NCBI RefSeq assembly: GCF_011806565.1
Contig: NZ_JAATOP010000015.1
Location: forward strand, 1-54,102
From: Marivivens donghaensis
GTDB taxonomy: Bacteria > Pseudomonadota > Alphaproteobacteria > Rhodobacterales > Rhodobacteraceae
Reading direction: 5' to 3'
DNA length: 54,102 nt
Shown: piece after piece, positions 41,847 through 52,799 of the stretch
Position numbering within the stretch: position 1 is the stretch's first letter
Layout of the letters: each line of letters starts with the position of its first letter
The notes under the pieces: generated by a model
The model's database searches: none
What the model saw: only the letters and a program-made list of their open reading frames with translations
What the model was told of the DNA's origin: nothing
Made by a program: the position numbers and the translations under genes

Positions 41847-42465
41847 CATTCTCACGCTGTCCCAGTGGTTCGGCGCGAATTTCCCCGTCGGGTCTTTCGC
41901 CTATTCTCACGGGCTGGAAGCGATGTGCGAGGCGGGCAAAGTCTCGGACGCAGATACTTTTTCCGCATGGCTGTTTGATGTCATGCAGTGCGGAGCGGGA
42001 CGGCAGGACGCTATTTTGCTGGCGCTCGCATATCGCGGAGACGCGGCTGAGGTCGCCGAACTGGCGACTGCGCTGGGCAGTTCGCGAGAGAGGCATCTGG
42101 AAACAACCGCGCAGGGACGGGCGTTCAGCAATGTCATTTCGGACGTCTGGGACGGCCCGAAAGAGGCGTGGCCCTTGCCCGTGATCGCAGGCGCTGCGGC
42201 CAAAGCCGAGGGGTTGCCGCTGGCCGAAACGCTGACGTTCTATCTGCAAGCGTTTGCGGGGAACCTCTGCACCATCGCCGCTCGCTGCGTGCCCATCGGC
42301 CAGACCGAAGCGCAGCGCGTTTTGCGCGGTGACGCGCCGATTATCGAAGCCATCGTCGCAGAGGCGATGACGGCGAGCGAAGACGACCTCGGCAGCGCGG
42401 TCATGGCAAGCGACATCGCGGCCATCGCGCACGAGACACAGACGACACGGATCTACCGCACATGA
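41830..42465 (+). CDS. ureF: Urease accessory protein UreF
   Basis: The 211-residue helical protein ([20 protein letters not shown] start) is UreF, which binds UreD on apo-urease and gates UreG GTP hydrolysis. The overlap with ureE supports coupling. A 31-bp gap precedes ureG. Confidence 0.92.
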   Translation: MATSTDILTLSQWFGANFPVGSFAYSHGLEAMCEAGKVSDADTFSAWLFDVMQCGAGRQDAILLALAYRGDAAEVAELATALGSSRERHLETTAQGRAFSNVISDVWDGPKEAWPLPVIAGAAAKAEGLPLAETLTFYLQAFAGNLCTIAARCVPIGQTEAQRVLRGDAPIIEAIVAEAMTASEDDLGSAVMASDIAAIAHETQTTRIYRT

Positions 42466-42496
42466 CGGGCGGTCTGACTATAGAAGGAATGGCGCT

Positions 42497-43129
42497 ATGA
42501 GTTCTCCTCACGGCCCGCTGCGCGTCGGGATCGGTGGTCCCGTCGGTGCCGGCAAAACGACACTGACCAAAGAGCTGTGCAAGCAGCTCGCGCATCGCTG
42601 CTCGATGGCGGTAATCACCAACGACATCTACACGCGCGAAGACGCCGAGGCGCTTATGCGGGCGCAGGTTCTGCCGAATGAGCGTGTGCGCGGTGTGGAG
42701 ACGGGCGGCTGTCCGCACACGGCGATCCGCGAGGATGCGTCGATCAACCTTGCGGCTGTCGCGGAACTGAACGAGGCGTTTCCGGACCTCGACCTGATCC
42801 TGATCGAAAGCGGCGGGGACAACCTGTCCGCCACGTTCTCGCCCGAGCTGGCGGATATGACGATCTATGTCATCGACACGGCTGCGGGCGATGACATTCC
42901 GCGCAAGGGCGGCCCTGCGCTGACTAAGTCGGACCTGCTGGTGATCAACAAGCGTGACCTTGCGCCCTACGTCGGTGCTGACACCGCGCGGATGGAGCGG
43001 GACGCGACCGAGCACCGCAAGGGCAAGCCCTTCGTGTTTTGCGAGCTGCGCAACGGGATCGGACCCGAAGAGATCGTGTCTTACATCGTCGATATTGGCG
43101 GGCTGGTGCTCAAAGAGGACGCGGCGTAA
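42497..43129 (+). CDS. ureG: Urease accessory GTPase UreG
   Basis: The 210-residue SIMIBI GTPase has a P-loop [12 protein letters not shown], the metal-binding CPH motif in [13 protein letters not shown], and [10 protein letters not shown] as the guanine-specific loop. It delivers nickel with UreE. It is the last gene of the operon. Downstream, CACCCCGGGATATTTTTGGC lies 30 bp past the stop, a sequence kind often seen after Rhodobacterales genes. Confidence 0.93.
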   Translation: MSSPHGPLRVGIGGPVGAGKTTLTKELCKQLAHRCSMAVITNDIYTREDAEALMRAQVLPNERVRGVETGGCPHTAIREDASINLAAVAELNEAFPDLDLILIESGGDNLSATFSPELADMTIYVIDTAAGDDIPRKGGPALTKSDLLVINKRDLAPYVGADTARMERDATEHRKGKPFVFCELRNGIGPEEIVSYIVDIGGLVLKEDAA

Positions 43130-43188
43130 GGGGCGCTGCCCCTCTGCCTGCGGCATTCACCCCGGGATATTTTTGGCACAAAGGCATG

Positions 43189-44364
43189 TTAGGCGATCGA
43201 TTGTCCTGCCGCGTGGGCCGAGGCCCATGCCCATTGGAAATTGTAGCCGCCGAGCCAGCCTGTGACGTCGACGCTTTCGCCGATGAAATAGAGGCCGGGG
43301 GCGTTTTTCGCTTCCATCGTTTGCGAGGATAGGCCGTCCGTGTCGATGCCGCCGAGGGTGACTTCGGCGGTGCGGTAGCCTTCGGTGCCCGTCGGTTTGA
43401 CCGACCAGTTCGAGAGCGCGCGGGCCAGTGTGTCGATGCGGGCATCGGACCATTCGGCGCAGTTGCCGGTGACGGAGAGTTCGTCTTTGAGCAGGTCGAC
43501 GAGGCGTGCAGGGAGGAATTTGCCGAGCGCGGTCGTCATCGACTTGCGCGGGCTGTCCTTGCGGGCCTGTTTCAGCGCGTCGGTGACTTTGGTCGTAGGG
43601 GCGAGGTCGATGTGGATGTCCTCGCCTTCCTGCCAGTAGCTGGAAACCTGCAGCATCGCGGGGCCGGAAAGGCCGCGGTGGGTGCAGAGCATCGCTTCGG
43701 CGAAAGCGGGGCCTTGGTCGGCGCGGGCGGTGACGGGCGTTGCAATGCCAGAGATCGCCGCGAAACGGTTGTCCGAGAAAGTGAACGGCACGAGCGCGGG
43801 ACGGGTGTCTGTAAGCGAAAGACCGAACTGCTCGGCGACTTTGTAAGCAAAGCCCGTCGCGCCCATTTTCGGGATCGACTTGCCGCCCGTCGCGATAACC
43901 AGTTTTTCGGCCTTGCAGACCGTCTGTCTGCCGCCGCGCAGGAGGATGACGGTGTAGTGGCTACCGTCGTATTCGATCGCTTCAACAGAGGTTTCCAGCA
44001 TCAGCTTTGCGCCTGCGTTGTCCATTTCGGACTGGAGCATCGCAATGATGTCCTTGGCACTGTCGTCGCAGAAGAGCTGACCGAGGGTCTTTTCATGCCA
44101 CGCGATGCCATGACCGCTCACCAGACCGATGAAATCCCACGGTGTGTAGCGGGCGAGGGCGCTTTTGGCGAAATGCGGATTGCGGCTGATGTAGTTGGAC
44201 GCCTTCAAATCGAGATTGGTGAAGTTGCAGCGTCCGCCACCCGAAATCCGGATTTTCTCGCCCGGTTTTTTGGCGTGATCGACAATCAAAACGTCAGGGC
44301 CGGCATTCGCCGCGCAGAACATGCCGGCTGCTCCGGCACCGATGATAAGGGTTCTCACTCGCAT
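43189..44364 (-). CDS. FAD-dependent oxidoreductase, HI0933/BaiN-like
   Basis: The 391-residue flavoprotein has an N-terminal FAD-binding motif (IIGAGAAGMFCAANAG), KISGGGRCNFTN (about 38-50) and a C-terminal GWLGGYNFQWAWASA. These are the marks of the HI0933/BaiN family, whose in vivo substrate is mostly unknown. The ATG at 44364 is preferred to GTG 44373 because AGGTGA is at proper distance. It is divergent from ftsW. Confidence 0.85.
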   Translation of the reverse strand: MRVRTLIIGAGAAGMFCAANAGPDVLIVDHAKKPGEKIRISGGGRCNFTNLDLKASNYISRNPHFAKSALARYTPWDFIGLVSGHGIAWHEKTLGQLFCDDSAKDIIAMLQSEMDNAGAKLMLETSVEAIEYDGSHYTVILLRGGRQTVCKAEKLVIATGGKSIPKMGATGFAYKVAEQFGLSLTDTRPALVPFTFSDNRFAAISGIATPVTARADQGPAFAEAMLCTHRGLSGPAMLQVSSYWQEGEDIHIDLAPTTKVTDALKQARKDSPRKSMTTALGKFLPARLVDLLKDELSVTGNCAEWSDARIDTLARALSNWSVKPTGTEGYRTAEVTLGGIDTDGLSSQTMEAKNAPGLYFIGESVDVTGWLGGYNFQWAWASAHAAGQSIA

Positions 44365-44512
44365 AGGCGTCACCTGACGGGAAAAGCGGAAAGGCGCAAG
44401 AGGGCAGGAAACCCCGCCTTTATTTTACTGGCAAAGAACCCGCGTTGGCACTACACTTCATCCCATCAGATCCGGCAAACGGACGATCACGAGGCAGAAA
44501 AGCGGTACACCC

Positions 44513-45679
44513 ATGACTGAGATGGTCTATGGCACGATCCCGGTATCCACCGGAGATCCGATCCTTCCACGTTGGTGGCGGACAATCGATAAATTCGCGC
44601 TGACGTGCGTGTTGAGTTTGTTCGGCATCGGTATTCTGCTGGGGCTCGCGTCCTCGCCGCCGCTGGCAGAGCGCACGGGCATGGCGCCGTTCTACTACGT
44701 GATCAAGCAGGCCCAGTTCGGGATGCTGGCAATGATCGTGATGTTCATCACCTCGATGATGTCGCCCAAGCTGGTGCGGCGCCTTGCGACCCTGGGTTTC
44801 GGGGTAACGTTTGCCATCATTATCGCGCTGCCGTTCATCGGGACCGACTTTGGCAAGGGCGCTGTGCGCTGGCTGTCGCTGGGCGGTTTCTCTGTCCAGC
44901 CGTCGGAATTCCTCAAGCCCGGATTTATCGTTGTGGCTGCGTGGCTTATGGCCTCGGCGCATGACCTTGGCGGCCCTCCGGGGCGGATGTATTCGGCTAT
45001 TCTGGCGGCGACGGTGTGTCTGCTGCTGGCGCTTCAGCCTGACTTTGGCCAAGCCTGTCTGGTGCTCTTTGCCTGGGGCGTGATGTATTTCGTCGGCGGT
45101 GCGCCGATGTTTCTGCTGGTCGGTGTGGCCGGTCTGACGATTGGCGCGGGCATGTTCGCCTACGGCAATTCGGAGCACTTCGCCCGCCGTATCGACGGCT
45201 TCCTCAGCGCTGACCTCGACCCGCGCACGCAGCTCGGTTTTGCGACCAACGCGATCCGCGAGGGTGGTTTCTTTGGTGTCGGCATCGGTGAAGGTCAGGT
45301 CAAAATGAACCTGCCCGACGCGCACACCGACTTTATCATTGCGGTTGCCGCGGAAGAGTACGGCCTCGTGCTCGTCGGTTGCATCGCGCTTCTCTACATG
45401 ACCATCGTGATCCGCTCGCTCTATCGTCTGACGAAAGAGCGCGATCCGTTCATCCGTCTCGCCGGTACCGGCCTCGCATGTGCATTCGGCATTCAGGCCG
45501 TGATCAACATGGGCGTGGCCGTGCGCCTTCTGCCTGCCAAGGGCATGACCCTTCCATTCGTTAGCTACGGCGGTTCGTCCGTGATCGCGTCGGGCATCCT
45601 GATCGGGATGCTGCTGGCACTGACGCGGACCCGTTCGCAGGGCGATATCGGCGACATTCTACTCAGAAGGGGACGCTGA
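44513..45679 (+). CDS. ftsW: Lipid II polymerase / cell division protein FtsW
   Basis: The 388-residue SEDS protein has about 10 membrane helices, GRAVRWL-like motif [20 protein letters not shown], and the conserved [15 protein letters not shown] near the end. It polymerises septal peptidoglycan with its PBP partner. It starts the visible dcw block; murG begins two bases after its stop. Confidence 0.93.
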   Translation: MTEMVYGTIPVSTGDPILPRWWRTIDKFALTCVLSLFGIGILLGLASSPPLAERTGMAPFYYVIKQAQFGMLAMIVMFITSMMSPKLVRRLATLGFGVTFAIIIALPFIGTDFGKGAVRWLSLGGFSVQPSEFLKPGFIVVAAWLMASAHDLGGPPGRMYSAILAATVCLLLALQPDFGQACLVLFAWGVMYFVGGAPMFLLVGVAGLTIGAGMFAYGNSEHFARRIDGFLSADLDPRTQLGFATNAIREGGFFGVGIGEGQVKMNLPDAHTDFIIAVAAEEYGLVLVGCIALLYMTIVIRSLYRLTKERDPFIRLAGTGLACAFGIQAVINMGVAVRLLPAKGMTLPFVSYGGSSVIASGILIGMLLALTRTRSQGDIGDILLRRGR

Positions 45680-45681
45680 CT

Positions 45682-46776
45682 ATGGCGGCACCGCTGCTCA
45701 TTATTGCCGCCGGTGGTACCGGCGGCCATATGTTTCCTGCCCAAGCGCTGGCCGAGGCGATGCTCGCCAAGGGCTGGCGTGTTCAATTGACGACCGACGC
45801 GCGCGGCGCGCGTTACACGGGCGGCTTCCCCAAAGAGGTCGAGGTTATCGAGCTTGGTAGCGCGACCTTTGCCCGTGGCGGCATCGCGGCCAAGGCGCTG
45901 GTTCCGTTCAAGATCGCGGGCGGCGTCATCGGTGCGATCGGCCGCATGATGCGCGACAAGCCCGCCGTGGTCGTAGGCTTTGGCGGCTATCCGTCGATCC
46001 CCGCGATGGCTGCGTCAACCGTGCTGCGTCTGCCGCGCATGATCCACGAACAGAACGGCGTGCTGGGCCGCGTCAATCAGGTATTCGCCAAGCATGTGTC
46101 CAAGATCGCATGTGGCACATGGCCGACCGCGCTGCCCGACGGGGTAGAGGGCGACCACACCGGCAATCCGGTGCGCGGCTCCGTGCTGTCCCGCTACGCC
46201 GCCGGCTATATCGAACCGGGTGCCTATCCGATGTCCATGCTCGTGATGGGCGGCAGCCAAGGCGCGCGCATCCTGTCCGATGTTGTTCCCGCCGCCGTTG
46301 CCGCGCTGCCCGAACATATCCGCCAGCACCTGCGCGTTTCGCATCAGGCACGCCCTGAAGACCTTGACCGCGTCAATGCGGCCTACGCCGATTGCGGCGT
46401 GCGTGCGGACGTGCAGAGCTTTTTCACCGACGTGCCTGAACGCATGGCCGAAGCTCAGCTGGTCATCAGCCGCTCGGGTGCGTCGTCGGTTGCCGATATC
46501 TCGGTGATCGGTCGTCCGTCAGTGCTGGTTCCCTTTGCCGCTGCGACCGCGGACCACCAGACCGCCAATGCCCGCGCGCTGGTCGAAGCCGGCGCCGCGA
46601 TCCTCATGCCGGAAAGCAAAATGAACGCCGAGGCGCTCAAGGATCAGATCGAACTGGTGCTGACCAACCCGCAGGGCGCTGCCCAAATGGCGGGTGCCGC
46701 GCTGTCTTGCGCCTTGCCGGACGCCACAGAACGGCTAGTTACGCTTGTCGAAGACTTGGCACAGAAGAAAGACTGA
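45682..46776 (+). CDS. murG: MurG, UDP-GlcNAc:lipid I transferase
   Basis: The 364-residue GT28 enzyme has the N-terminal glycine loop [44 protein letters not shown], and the donor site [14 protein letters not shown]. It adds GlcNAc to lipid I to form lipid II on the cytoplasmic face of the membrane. It is three bases from murC. Confidence 0.95.
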   Translation: MAAPLLIIAAGGTGGHMFPAQALAEAMLAKGWRVQLTTDARGARYTGGFPKEVEVIELGSATFARGGIAAKALVPFKIAGGVIGAIGRMMRDKPAVVVGFGGYPSIPAMAASTVLRLPRMIHEQNGVLGRVNQVFAKHVSKIACGTWPTALPDGVEGDHTGNPVRGSVLSRYAAGYIEPGAYPMSMLVMGGSQGARILSDVVPAAVAALPEHIRQHLRVSHQARPEDLDRVNAAYADCGVRADVQSFFTDVPERMAEAQLVISRSGASSVADISVIGRPSVLVPFAAATADHQTANARALVEAGAAILMPESKMNAEALKDQIELVLTNPQGAAQMAGAALSCALPDATERLVTLVEDLAQKKD

Positions 46777-46779
46777 AGA

Positions 46780-48183
46780 ATGAACTCGACCGCTACCAAA
46801 CTGCCGACCGATGTAGGCCCAATCCATTTCGTCGGTATTGGCGGCATCGGCATGTCCGGTATTGCCGAGGTGCTGGTCAACTTCGGTTACACCGTGCAGG
46901 GCTCGGACGCGAAAACGTCCAAGATCACTGACCGTCTGGCCGGTATGGGCGTGAAGATTTTCGAAGGCCAGTCGGCAGACAACCTCGCCGATGCGAATGT
47001 GATTGTCATTTCTTCCGCTATCAAACCGGGCAACCCCGAACTGGACGAAGCGCGCCGCCGCGGCCTGCCGATTGTGCGCCGTGCAGAGATGCTGGCCGAA
47101 TTGATGCGTTTGAAATCCAACGTCGCGGTCGCCGGTACGCACGGCAAGACAACCACGACCACGATGGTGTCCGCGCTACTGGACCACGGCAACTTTGACC
47201 CGACCGTTGTGAATGGCGGTATTATCCATGCCTATGGCTCCAACGCCCGCGTGGGCGAAGGCGAGTGGATGGTGGTCGAGGCCGACGAGTCCGACGGCAC
47301 GTTCAACCGCCTTCCGGCGACCATTGCGATCGTCACCAACATCGACCCCGAGCACATGGAGCACTGGGGCTCGATCGAGAACCTGCGCAAGGGCTTCTAC
47401 GATTTCGTGTCGAACATCCCGTTCTACGGCGTCGCCGTCTGCTGCACCGACCACCCAGAGGTTCAGAACCTTGTCGGCAAGATCACCGACCGCCGCGTCA
47501 TCACCTTCGGCTTCAATGCTCAGGCGGACGTGCGTGCGATCAATCTGCGCTATGAGAAGGGCGTCGCTCACTTCGATATCGCGCTTCAGGCCGAAGACGA
47601 CGTGATCGAGGGCTGCTCACTCCCGATGCCGGGTGATCACAACGTATCGAACGCGCTGTCGGCCGTCGCCGTCTCGCGCTTCCTTGGCATGTCGAAGGAC
47701 GGTATCCGCGAGGCGCTGGCCAAGTTCGGCGGCGTGAACCGCCGCTTCACCAAGGTCGGCGAAGTCCTTGGCGGCGTGACCATCATCGACGACTACGGCC
47801 ACCATCCGGTCGAGATTGCCGCCGTGCTGAAAGCCGCGCGCCACGCTTCCGAAGGCCGCGTGATCGCCGTGCACCAGCCGCACCGCTACAGCCGTCTGGC
47901 GAGCCTGTTCGATGACTTCTGCGGCTGCTTCAACGAAGCCGACGTGGTTGCCATCGCCGAGGTTTACGCCGCTGGCGAACAACCCATCGAAGGCGCGGGC
48001 CGCGATGACCTTGTCGCCGGTCTGATCCGTCACGGCCACCGCCATGCGCGCGCGATCATCTCCGAAGACGATCTGGAGCGCCTCGTGCGCGAACAGGCCC
48101 GTCCTGGCGACATCGTTGTCTGCCTCGGCGCGGGTACCATCGGTCAGTGGGCGAACAATCTGCCCGCCCGACTGGAGAAATGA
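46780..48183 (+). CDS. murC: MurC, UDP-MurNAc:L-alanine ligase
   Basis: The 467-residue Mur ligase has the [12 protein letters not shown] nucleotide fold, the P-loop [12 protein letters not shown], and [10 protein letters not shown]. It adds the first amino acid of the peptide stem. The last bases overlap the next gene (ATGA). Length is normal. Confidence 0.95.
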   Translation: MNSTATKLPTDVGPIHFVGIGGIGMSGIAEVLVNFGYTVQGSDAKTSKITDRLAGMGVKIFEGQSADNLADANVIVISSAIKPGNPELDEARRRGLPIVRRAEMLAELMRLKSNVAVAGTHGKTTTTTMVSALLDHGNFDPTVVNGGIIHAYGSNARVGEGEWMVVEADESDGTFNRLPATIAIVTNIDPEHMEHWGSIENLRKGFYDFVSNIPFYGVAVCCTDHPEVQNLVGKITDRRVITFGFNAQADVRAINLRYEKGVAHFDIALQAEDDVIEGCSLPMPGDHNVSNALSAVAVSRFLGMSKDGIREALAKFGGVNRRFTKVGEVLGGVTIIDDYGHHPVEIAAVLKAARHASEGRVIAVHQPHRYSRLASLFDDFCGCFNEADVVAIAEVYAAGEQPIEGAGRDDLVAGLIRHGHRHARAIISEDDLERLVREQARPGDIVVCLGAGTIGQWANNLPARLEK

Positions 48184-48419
48184 TCTCACTCTCCCTTGCT
48201 GTCGCCTTTTGCTGGTTCATCGCGGCCAATGTTGCCGCGTTGATCCCCAGCAGGGACAATCACTGGTCGCGGGCATACATGCTGATCGCGACCGGTATCC
48301 CGCTCCTTGGCTGGGTGACATGGGAAAACGGGCCGATCATCGGCCTTCTGGTGCTGTTCGGCGCGATGTCCGTGCTCCGCTGGCCCGTGTACTTCCTCTG
48401 GAAACGCATTCGCGGTTGA
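48180..48419 (+). CDS. DUF2484 family small membrane protein
   Basis: The 79-residue protein has about three hydrophobic helices ([20 protein letters not shown] start, [12 protein letters not shown] end). It fits DUF2484, found between murC and murB in Rhodobacterales. Its ATG overlaps the murC TGA, so translation is coupled, implying a cell wall or division role that is not established. A frame extending upstream inside murC is rejected. Confidence 0.8.
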   Translation: MISLSLAVAFCWFIAANVAALIPSRDNHWSRAYMLIATGIPLLGWVTWENGPIIGLLVLFGAMSVLRWPVYFLWKRIRG

Positions 48420-48471
48420 TTTTCGGCTCTGATCGCTTGGCAGATTCATGCCTCCGGGCTACATCCGAGGC

Positions 48472-49407
48472 ATGACTGAATTCGCACTTCCGCCCGTCCG
48501 TGGCACGCTCACCGAAAACCGTAATCTTGCCGATCTGACGTGGATGCGCGTCGGTGGTCCGGCGGATGTGTTCTTCCAGCCCGCCGATCCCGACGACCTG
48601 GCCGATTTCCTGAAAGCGCTCGATCCTGCGGTGCCCGTTTTCCCGATGGGCGTGGGGTCCAACCTCATCGTGCGTGACGGCGGCATTCGCGGCGTGGTCA
48701 TCCGCATGGGCCGTAATTTCAACGGGATCGAGATTGACGGCACTACGGTCAAAGCCGGCGCCGCACTGCTCGATGCAATGGTTGCGCGGAAAGCCGCCGA
48801 TGCCGGGCTCGATCTGACCTTCCTGCGCACCATTCCCGGCACCATTGGCGGCGCTGTGACCATGAACGCGGGCTGCTACGGCACCTACACGGCGGACGTC
48901 CTGCGCGAGATCGAAGTCATCCTGCGCGACGGCTCCCGTCAAATTCTACCTGTCAGCGAATTGGGGATGCAGTACCGCCAGTCCTCGCTGCCCGAGGGTG
49001 CGATCATCATCTCGGCCACGTTCGATGCGCCCGAAGGCGATCCCGAAACGCTGCGCCAACGCATGGAAGATCAGTTGAAAAAAAGGGACGAAACGCAGCC
49101 GACCAAAGACCGGACGGCTGGTTCGACGTTCCGCAATCCCGCTGGTTATTCCTCAACGGGGCAGGCGGACGATACGCACGAACTGAAGGCGTGGAAGGTC
49201 ATCGACGACGCCGGAATGCGCGGCGCGGCCATCGGCGGTGCGGTCATGAATGAAAAGCACTCCAACTTCCTCACCAACGCGGGCGGCGCAACGGCGGCTG
49301 ATCTCGAAGGGCTAGGTGAGGCTGTGCGGAAAAAGGTTTACGATTCAAGCGGTATCACGCTACAGTGGGAAATCATGAGGGTCGGTGAACCGGCCCCTTC
49401 CGAATAA
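48472..49407 (+). CDS. murB: MurB, UDP-N-acetylenolpyruvoylglucosamine reductase
   Basis: The 311-residue FAD enzyme has [45 protein letters not shown], and [10 protein letters not shown], where the Ser is the proton donor. It reduces the enolpyruvyl group to make UDP-MurNAc. The ATG at 48472 with GAGG before it is used; an upstream in-frame start is possible. Confidence 0.95.
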   Translation: MTEFALPPVRGTLTENRNLADLTWMRVGGPADVFFQPADPDDLADFLKALDPAVPVFPMGVGSNLIVRDGGIRGVVIRMGRNFNGIEIDGTTVKAGAALLDAMVARKAADAGLDLTFLRTIPGTIGGAVTMNAGCYGTYTADVLREIEVILRDGSRQILPVSELGMQYRQSSLPEGAIIISATFDAPEGDPETLRQRMEDQLKKRDETQPTKDRTAGSTFRNPAGYSSTGQADDTHELKAWKVIDDAGMRGAAIGGAVMNEKHSNFLTNAGGATAADLEGLGEAVRKKVYDSSGITLQWEIMRVGEPAPSE

Positions 49408-49500
49408 AAATAAAAGACAGGCTTCATGCTCCGTTAAGTAACGCAGGGCATGTTTTCAAAAACTGATACGCCACAAAGGCGTGCAAAAGAGGCAGTGGGA

Positions 49501-50415
49501 ATGTCGAGCAGGGCAAACCCCTTGGTTGCTGTTCTGATGGGTGGTCCATCATCCGAGCGTGAGGTTTCCCTCAGCACGGGTAAGGAGTGCGCAAAAGCGA
49601 TCCGCACCGCAGGGTTCGAAGTCGTAGAAATTGACGCTGGCAATGATCTGCCGGAGCAGTTGACGCGCATCAAGCCCGACGTCGTTTTCAATGCGCTGCA
49701 CGGCCGCTGGGGCGAAGATGGCTGCGTTCAGGGTCTGCTTGAATGGCTCCGCATTCCCTACACCCACTCGGGCGTTCTGGCCTCTGCCGTTGCAATGGAC
49801 AAGGAAAAGACCAAGGGCGTTTACCGCGCCGCCGGTCTGCCGTTTGCCGAAAGCTTCCTCGCTGACAAAGACGACGTTTCCGCCCGCCACCTGATGGCCG
49901 CGCCCTATGTCGTGAAGCCCTACAACGAAGGCTCCAGCGTTGGCGTCTATCTGGTGCAGGAAGGCGCGAACACGCCGCCGAAGCTGTCCGAAGAGATGCC
50001 GCAGACCGTCATGGTCGAAGCCTACATTCCGGGACGTGAGCTGACGACCACCGTGATGGGTGACAAGGCGCTTTGCGTCACTGATATCATCACCACAGGT
50101 TGGTACGACTACGACGCCAAGTACAAAGAAGGCGGCTCGCGTCACCAGATCCCCGCCGACATCCCGTCCGAGATCTATAACGCCTGCCTCGACTACGCGC
50201 TCAGGGCGCATCAGGCGCTGGGGTGCCGCGGTATCTCGCGCACCGATTTCCGCTGGGACGAGCGTCGCGGTCTGAACGGTCTGTTCCTACTGGAAACCAA
50301 TACCCAGCCGGGCATGACGGCAACGTCGCTCGCGCCGGAGCAGGGGGCTTATGCCGGTTTCGACTTCCCCGCGTTCTGTAAATGGCTGGTGGAGGACGCT
50401 TCATGCGATCGATGA
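49501..50415 (+). CDS. ddl: D-alanine--D-alanine ligase
   Basis: The 304-residue ATP-grasp ligase has VLMGGPSSEREVSLSTG, NALHGRWGEDGCVQG, the grasp motif KPYNEGSSVGVY and LETNTQPGMT. It makes D-Ala-D-Ala for the peptidoglycan stem. The ATG at 49501 gives the canonical N-terminus; the upstream frame adds 17 residues without homology. It overlaps ftsQ by 13 bases. Confidence 0.93.
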   Translation: MSSRANPLVAVLMGGPSSEREVSLSTGKECAKAIRTAGFEVVEIDAGNDLPEQLTRIKPDVVFNALHGRWGEDGCVQGLLEWLRIPYTHSGVLASAVAMDKEKTKGVYRAAGLPFAESFLADKDDVSARHLMAAPYVVKPYNEGSSVGVYLVQEGANTPPKLSEEMPQTVMVEAYIPGRELTTTVMGDKALCVTDIITTGWYDYDAKYKEGGSRHQIPADIPSEIYNACLDYALRAHQALGCRGISRTDFRWDERRGLNGLFLLETNTQPGMTATSLAPEQGAYAGFDFPAFCKWLVEDASCDR

Positions 50416-51290
50416 GCAGCCGCGGCAATCAGCATCGCCGTGATCCCGCGCCTTCGCGCTGGTCGTATCGCTATGAACGCTGGATGCTCACACCTGCGTA
50501 TCGCCGCCTGTTCCGCGTTGGCCCGCCGGTCGTGCTGGCCGCTTGCGCCGTGGCGTTTGTCGCACTGGACGAAGGCCGCCGCACCTACGTAACCGACCAC
50601 GTCAATGAATGGGTCGACGCGTTCCAGCACCGCCCCGAATTCATGGTCGCCGAATTGACCGTCGAAGGCGCAAGCGATCGCTTGGCGACCGAGATCGTCG
50701 CGGCGCTTCCCATCGAATTCCCGATTTCTTCCTTCGACATGGACCTGCCCGCTATGCGCACCACGGTCGAGCAAATTGCGGGCGTCGAAAAAGCGATCCT
50801 GCGGGTCACCTCTGCCGGCGCGCTCGAAGTCGACGTGACGCCCCGCGTTCCGGTTGCCATCTGGCGTCTGGATGACGGGCTGCGCATGATCGACGGCGAA
50901 GGCAATTTCGTCGCTTCGGTACAGGCCCGCAGCGAACGCCCCGAACTGCCGCTGATTGCAGGCGACGGCGCGAAAGAAGCAATTAACGAGGCAATGGCGC
51001 TCTTCGCCGCCGCTGCACCGATCAAGGACAAGGTCCGCGGTCTGGTGCGCATGGGCGAACGCCGCTGGGACGTGGTCCTGGACGGCGACCAGCGTATCAT
51101 GTTGCCCGAACGAAATGCGGTCACAGCATTGGAACGAGTGATCGTCATGGCTCAAACGCAGGATCTGCTGCGCCGTGACGTTCAGGTGGTCGATATGCGC
51201 AACGATGACCGACCGACCCTAAAATTGGGCATCACAGGCACAGAAGAAATGCGGCGACTGAACGCCGCTTTGTCGGGGGCAGGCAAATGA
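50403..51290 (+). CDS. ftsQ: Cell division protein FtsQ
   Basis: The 295-residue protein has a basic cytoplasmic N-terminus, one membrane helix (about 34-53, PPVVLAACAVAFVALD), a POTRA domain (FMVAELTVEGASDRLATEIV) and a periplasmic beta domain. It connects early and late divisome proteins. The ATG at 50403 has GGAGGAC six bases before it, within the end of ddl. It overlaps ftsA by four bases. Confidence 0.9.
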   Translation: MRSMSSRGNQHRRDPAPSRWSYRYERWMLTPAYRRLFRVGPPVVLAACAVAFVALDEGRRTYVTDHVNEWVDAFQHRPEFMVAELTVEGASDRLATEIVAALPIEFPISSFDMDLPAMRTTVEQIAGVEKAILRVTSAGALEVDVTPRVPVAIWRLDDGLRMIDGEGNFVASVQARSERPELPLIAGDGAKEAINEAMALFAAAAPIKDKVRGLVRMGERRWDVVLDGDQRIMLPERNAVTALERVIVMAQTQDLLRRDVQVVDMRNDDRPTLKLGITGTEEMRRLNAALSGAGK

Positions 51291-52624
51291 TGAATCAGCT
51301 GTACGATAACCAGCGCGCCATGCGGAATATGCGCAAAGCGGCACTGCAACGCGGATTGATCGCGATCCTCGACGTGGGCACGTCGAAGGTTGCGTGTCTG
51401 GTTCTTCGCTTCGACGGCCCCGACCGTTTCCGCGCCGAAGACGGTGTCGGCTCGCTCGCAGGGCAGGCACAGTACCGCGTCATCGGCGCCTCGACCACCC
51501 GTTCGCGCGGCGTCCGTTTCGGCGACATCGACGCGATGCAGGAAACCGAGCGCGCGATCCGCACCGTCGTCCAGTCGGCCCAGAAAATGGCCGGCGAGCG
51601 TGTCGACCACGTGATTGCTTGCCTCTCGGGTGCACGTCCGCGTTCCTATGGCCTCGCGGGTGACATCATGCTCGACGGCGACGTCGTCACCGATCAGGAC
51701 ATCGGCCGCGTTCTGGCTGCCTGCGATGTGCCGGACCTTGGCGAGGGCCGCGAGGCGCTCCACGCTCACCCGATCAACTTCTCGCTCGACCAGCGTTCCG
51801 GCCTGACCGACCCCCGTGGTCACTCCGGCAACAAGATGTCGGCGGACCTGCACATGCTGACCGTCGAAAAGTCAGCGCTCCAGAACCTCGTTCACTGCAT
51901 CCGTCGCTGCGACCTCGAACTCGCCGGTATTGCGTCGTCGGCTTACGTTGCGGGCATCTCCTCGCTGATCGAGGACGAACAGAAGCTCGGCGCGGCCTGC
52001 ATCGACATGGGCGGCGGCACTACGGGCGTGTCGATCTTCCTCAAGAACCACATGATCTACGCCGACAGCGTCCGGATGGGCGGCGATCTGATCACCCACG
52101 ACATTTCGAAGTGCCTTGGCGTTCCCGAAGCGACCGCCGAACGCATCAAGACCTTCTACGGCGGCGTTGTCGCGACCAGCCTCGACGACCGCGAAGTCAT
52201 CGAGATCGGCGGCAACTCCGGCGACTGGCACCATGACCGCCGCAGCGTGACCCGCGCCGAACTGATCGGCATCATGCGTCCGCGCGTCGAAGAAATCCTT
52301 GAAGAGGTGAAGGACAGCCTCGACGCTGCGGGCTTCGACAGCTTGCATAATCCGGCGATCGTCCTTACTGGCGGCGGACGTCAGATTCCGGGCCTCGACG
52401 AGCTTGCCACCCGCATCCTTGGCACGCAGGTCCGTCTGGGCGGTCCGATGCGCGTCAGCGGTCTTCCGCAGGCGGCCACAGGCCCCGCATTTGCAGCGGC
52501 GGTAGGTCTGACCATGTTCGCGGCTCACCCGCAGGACGAATGGTGGGATTTCGAGGTGCCGGACACCATCTATCCCGCACGTTCTCTGCGCCGCGCGGTG
52601 AAATGGTTCAAGGACAACTGGTAA
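51287..52624 (+). CDS. ftsA: Cell division protein FtsA
   Basis: The 445-residue actin-like ATPase has phosphate loop LDVGTSKVACLV, CIDMGGGTTGVSIF (phosphate 2) and LTGGGRQIPGLDELA (adenosine). It anchors FtsZ to the membrane; the C-terminal end VKWFKDNW is the expected amphipathic tail. Start ATGATG overlaps the ftsQ stop. Confidence 0.95.
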   Translation: MMNQLYDNQRAMRNMRKAALQRGLIAILDVGTSKVACLVLRFDGPDRFRAEDGVGSLAGQAQYRVIGASTTRSRGVRFGDIDAMQETERAIRTVVQSAQKMAGERVDHVIACLSGARPRSYGLAGDIMLDGDVVTDQDIGRVLAACDVPDLGEGREALHAHPINFSLDQRSGLTDPRGHSGNKMSADLHMLTVEKSALQNLVHCIRRCDLELAGIASSAYVAGISSLIEDEQKLGAACIDMGGGTTGVSIFLKNHMIYADSVRMGGDLITHDISKCLGVPEATAERIKTFYGGVVATSLDDREVIEIGGNSGDWHHDRRSVTRAELIGIMRPRVEEILEEVKDSLDAAGFDSLHNPAIVLTGGGRQIPGLDELATRILGTQVRLGGPMRVSGLPQAATGPAFAAAVGLTMFAAHPQDEWWDFEVPDTIYPARSLRRAVKWFKDNW

Positions 52625-52799
52625 TGCGCTAAATCTTGCCGATTGGCCGAGATAGCGACGTTTGCGCCTTCGATTCCTCCAGATTTTGTGGCTCGTATCC
52701 CTTTTTTCCCGTGACGTTGCATTCGTGTGACGTTAGACTGGGGATTAAATCGGTATAAACTCCCGTTGGGACGGGCAACAAAATACAGGCGGACTGAGT
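52625..52799 (+). promoter_or_regulatory. ftsA-ftsZ intergenic region with direct repeats
   Basis: GTGACGTT occurs at 52711-52718 and 52727-52734 (16 bp apart). TTAGAC (52733-52738) and TATAAA (52754-52759) could form a promoter, though the 15-bp spacer is short. The 175-bp gap is unusually long for this otherwise packed cluster, so ftsZ probably has its own promoter here. Confidence 0.4.

Noticed and set aside
43159-43183. CACCCCGGGATATTTTTGGC sequence after ureG as an unusual element
   Set aside because: Similar CGGnnTATTTTTG sequences are common after genes in Rhodobacterales, so it was not listed as a separate finding; no stem is visible.
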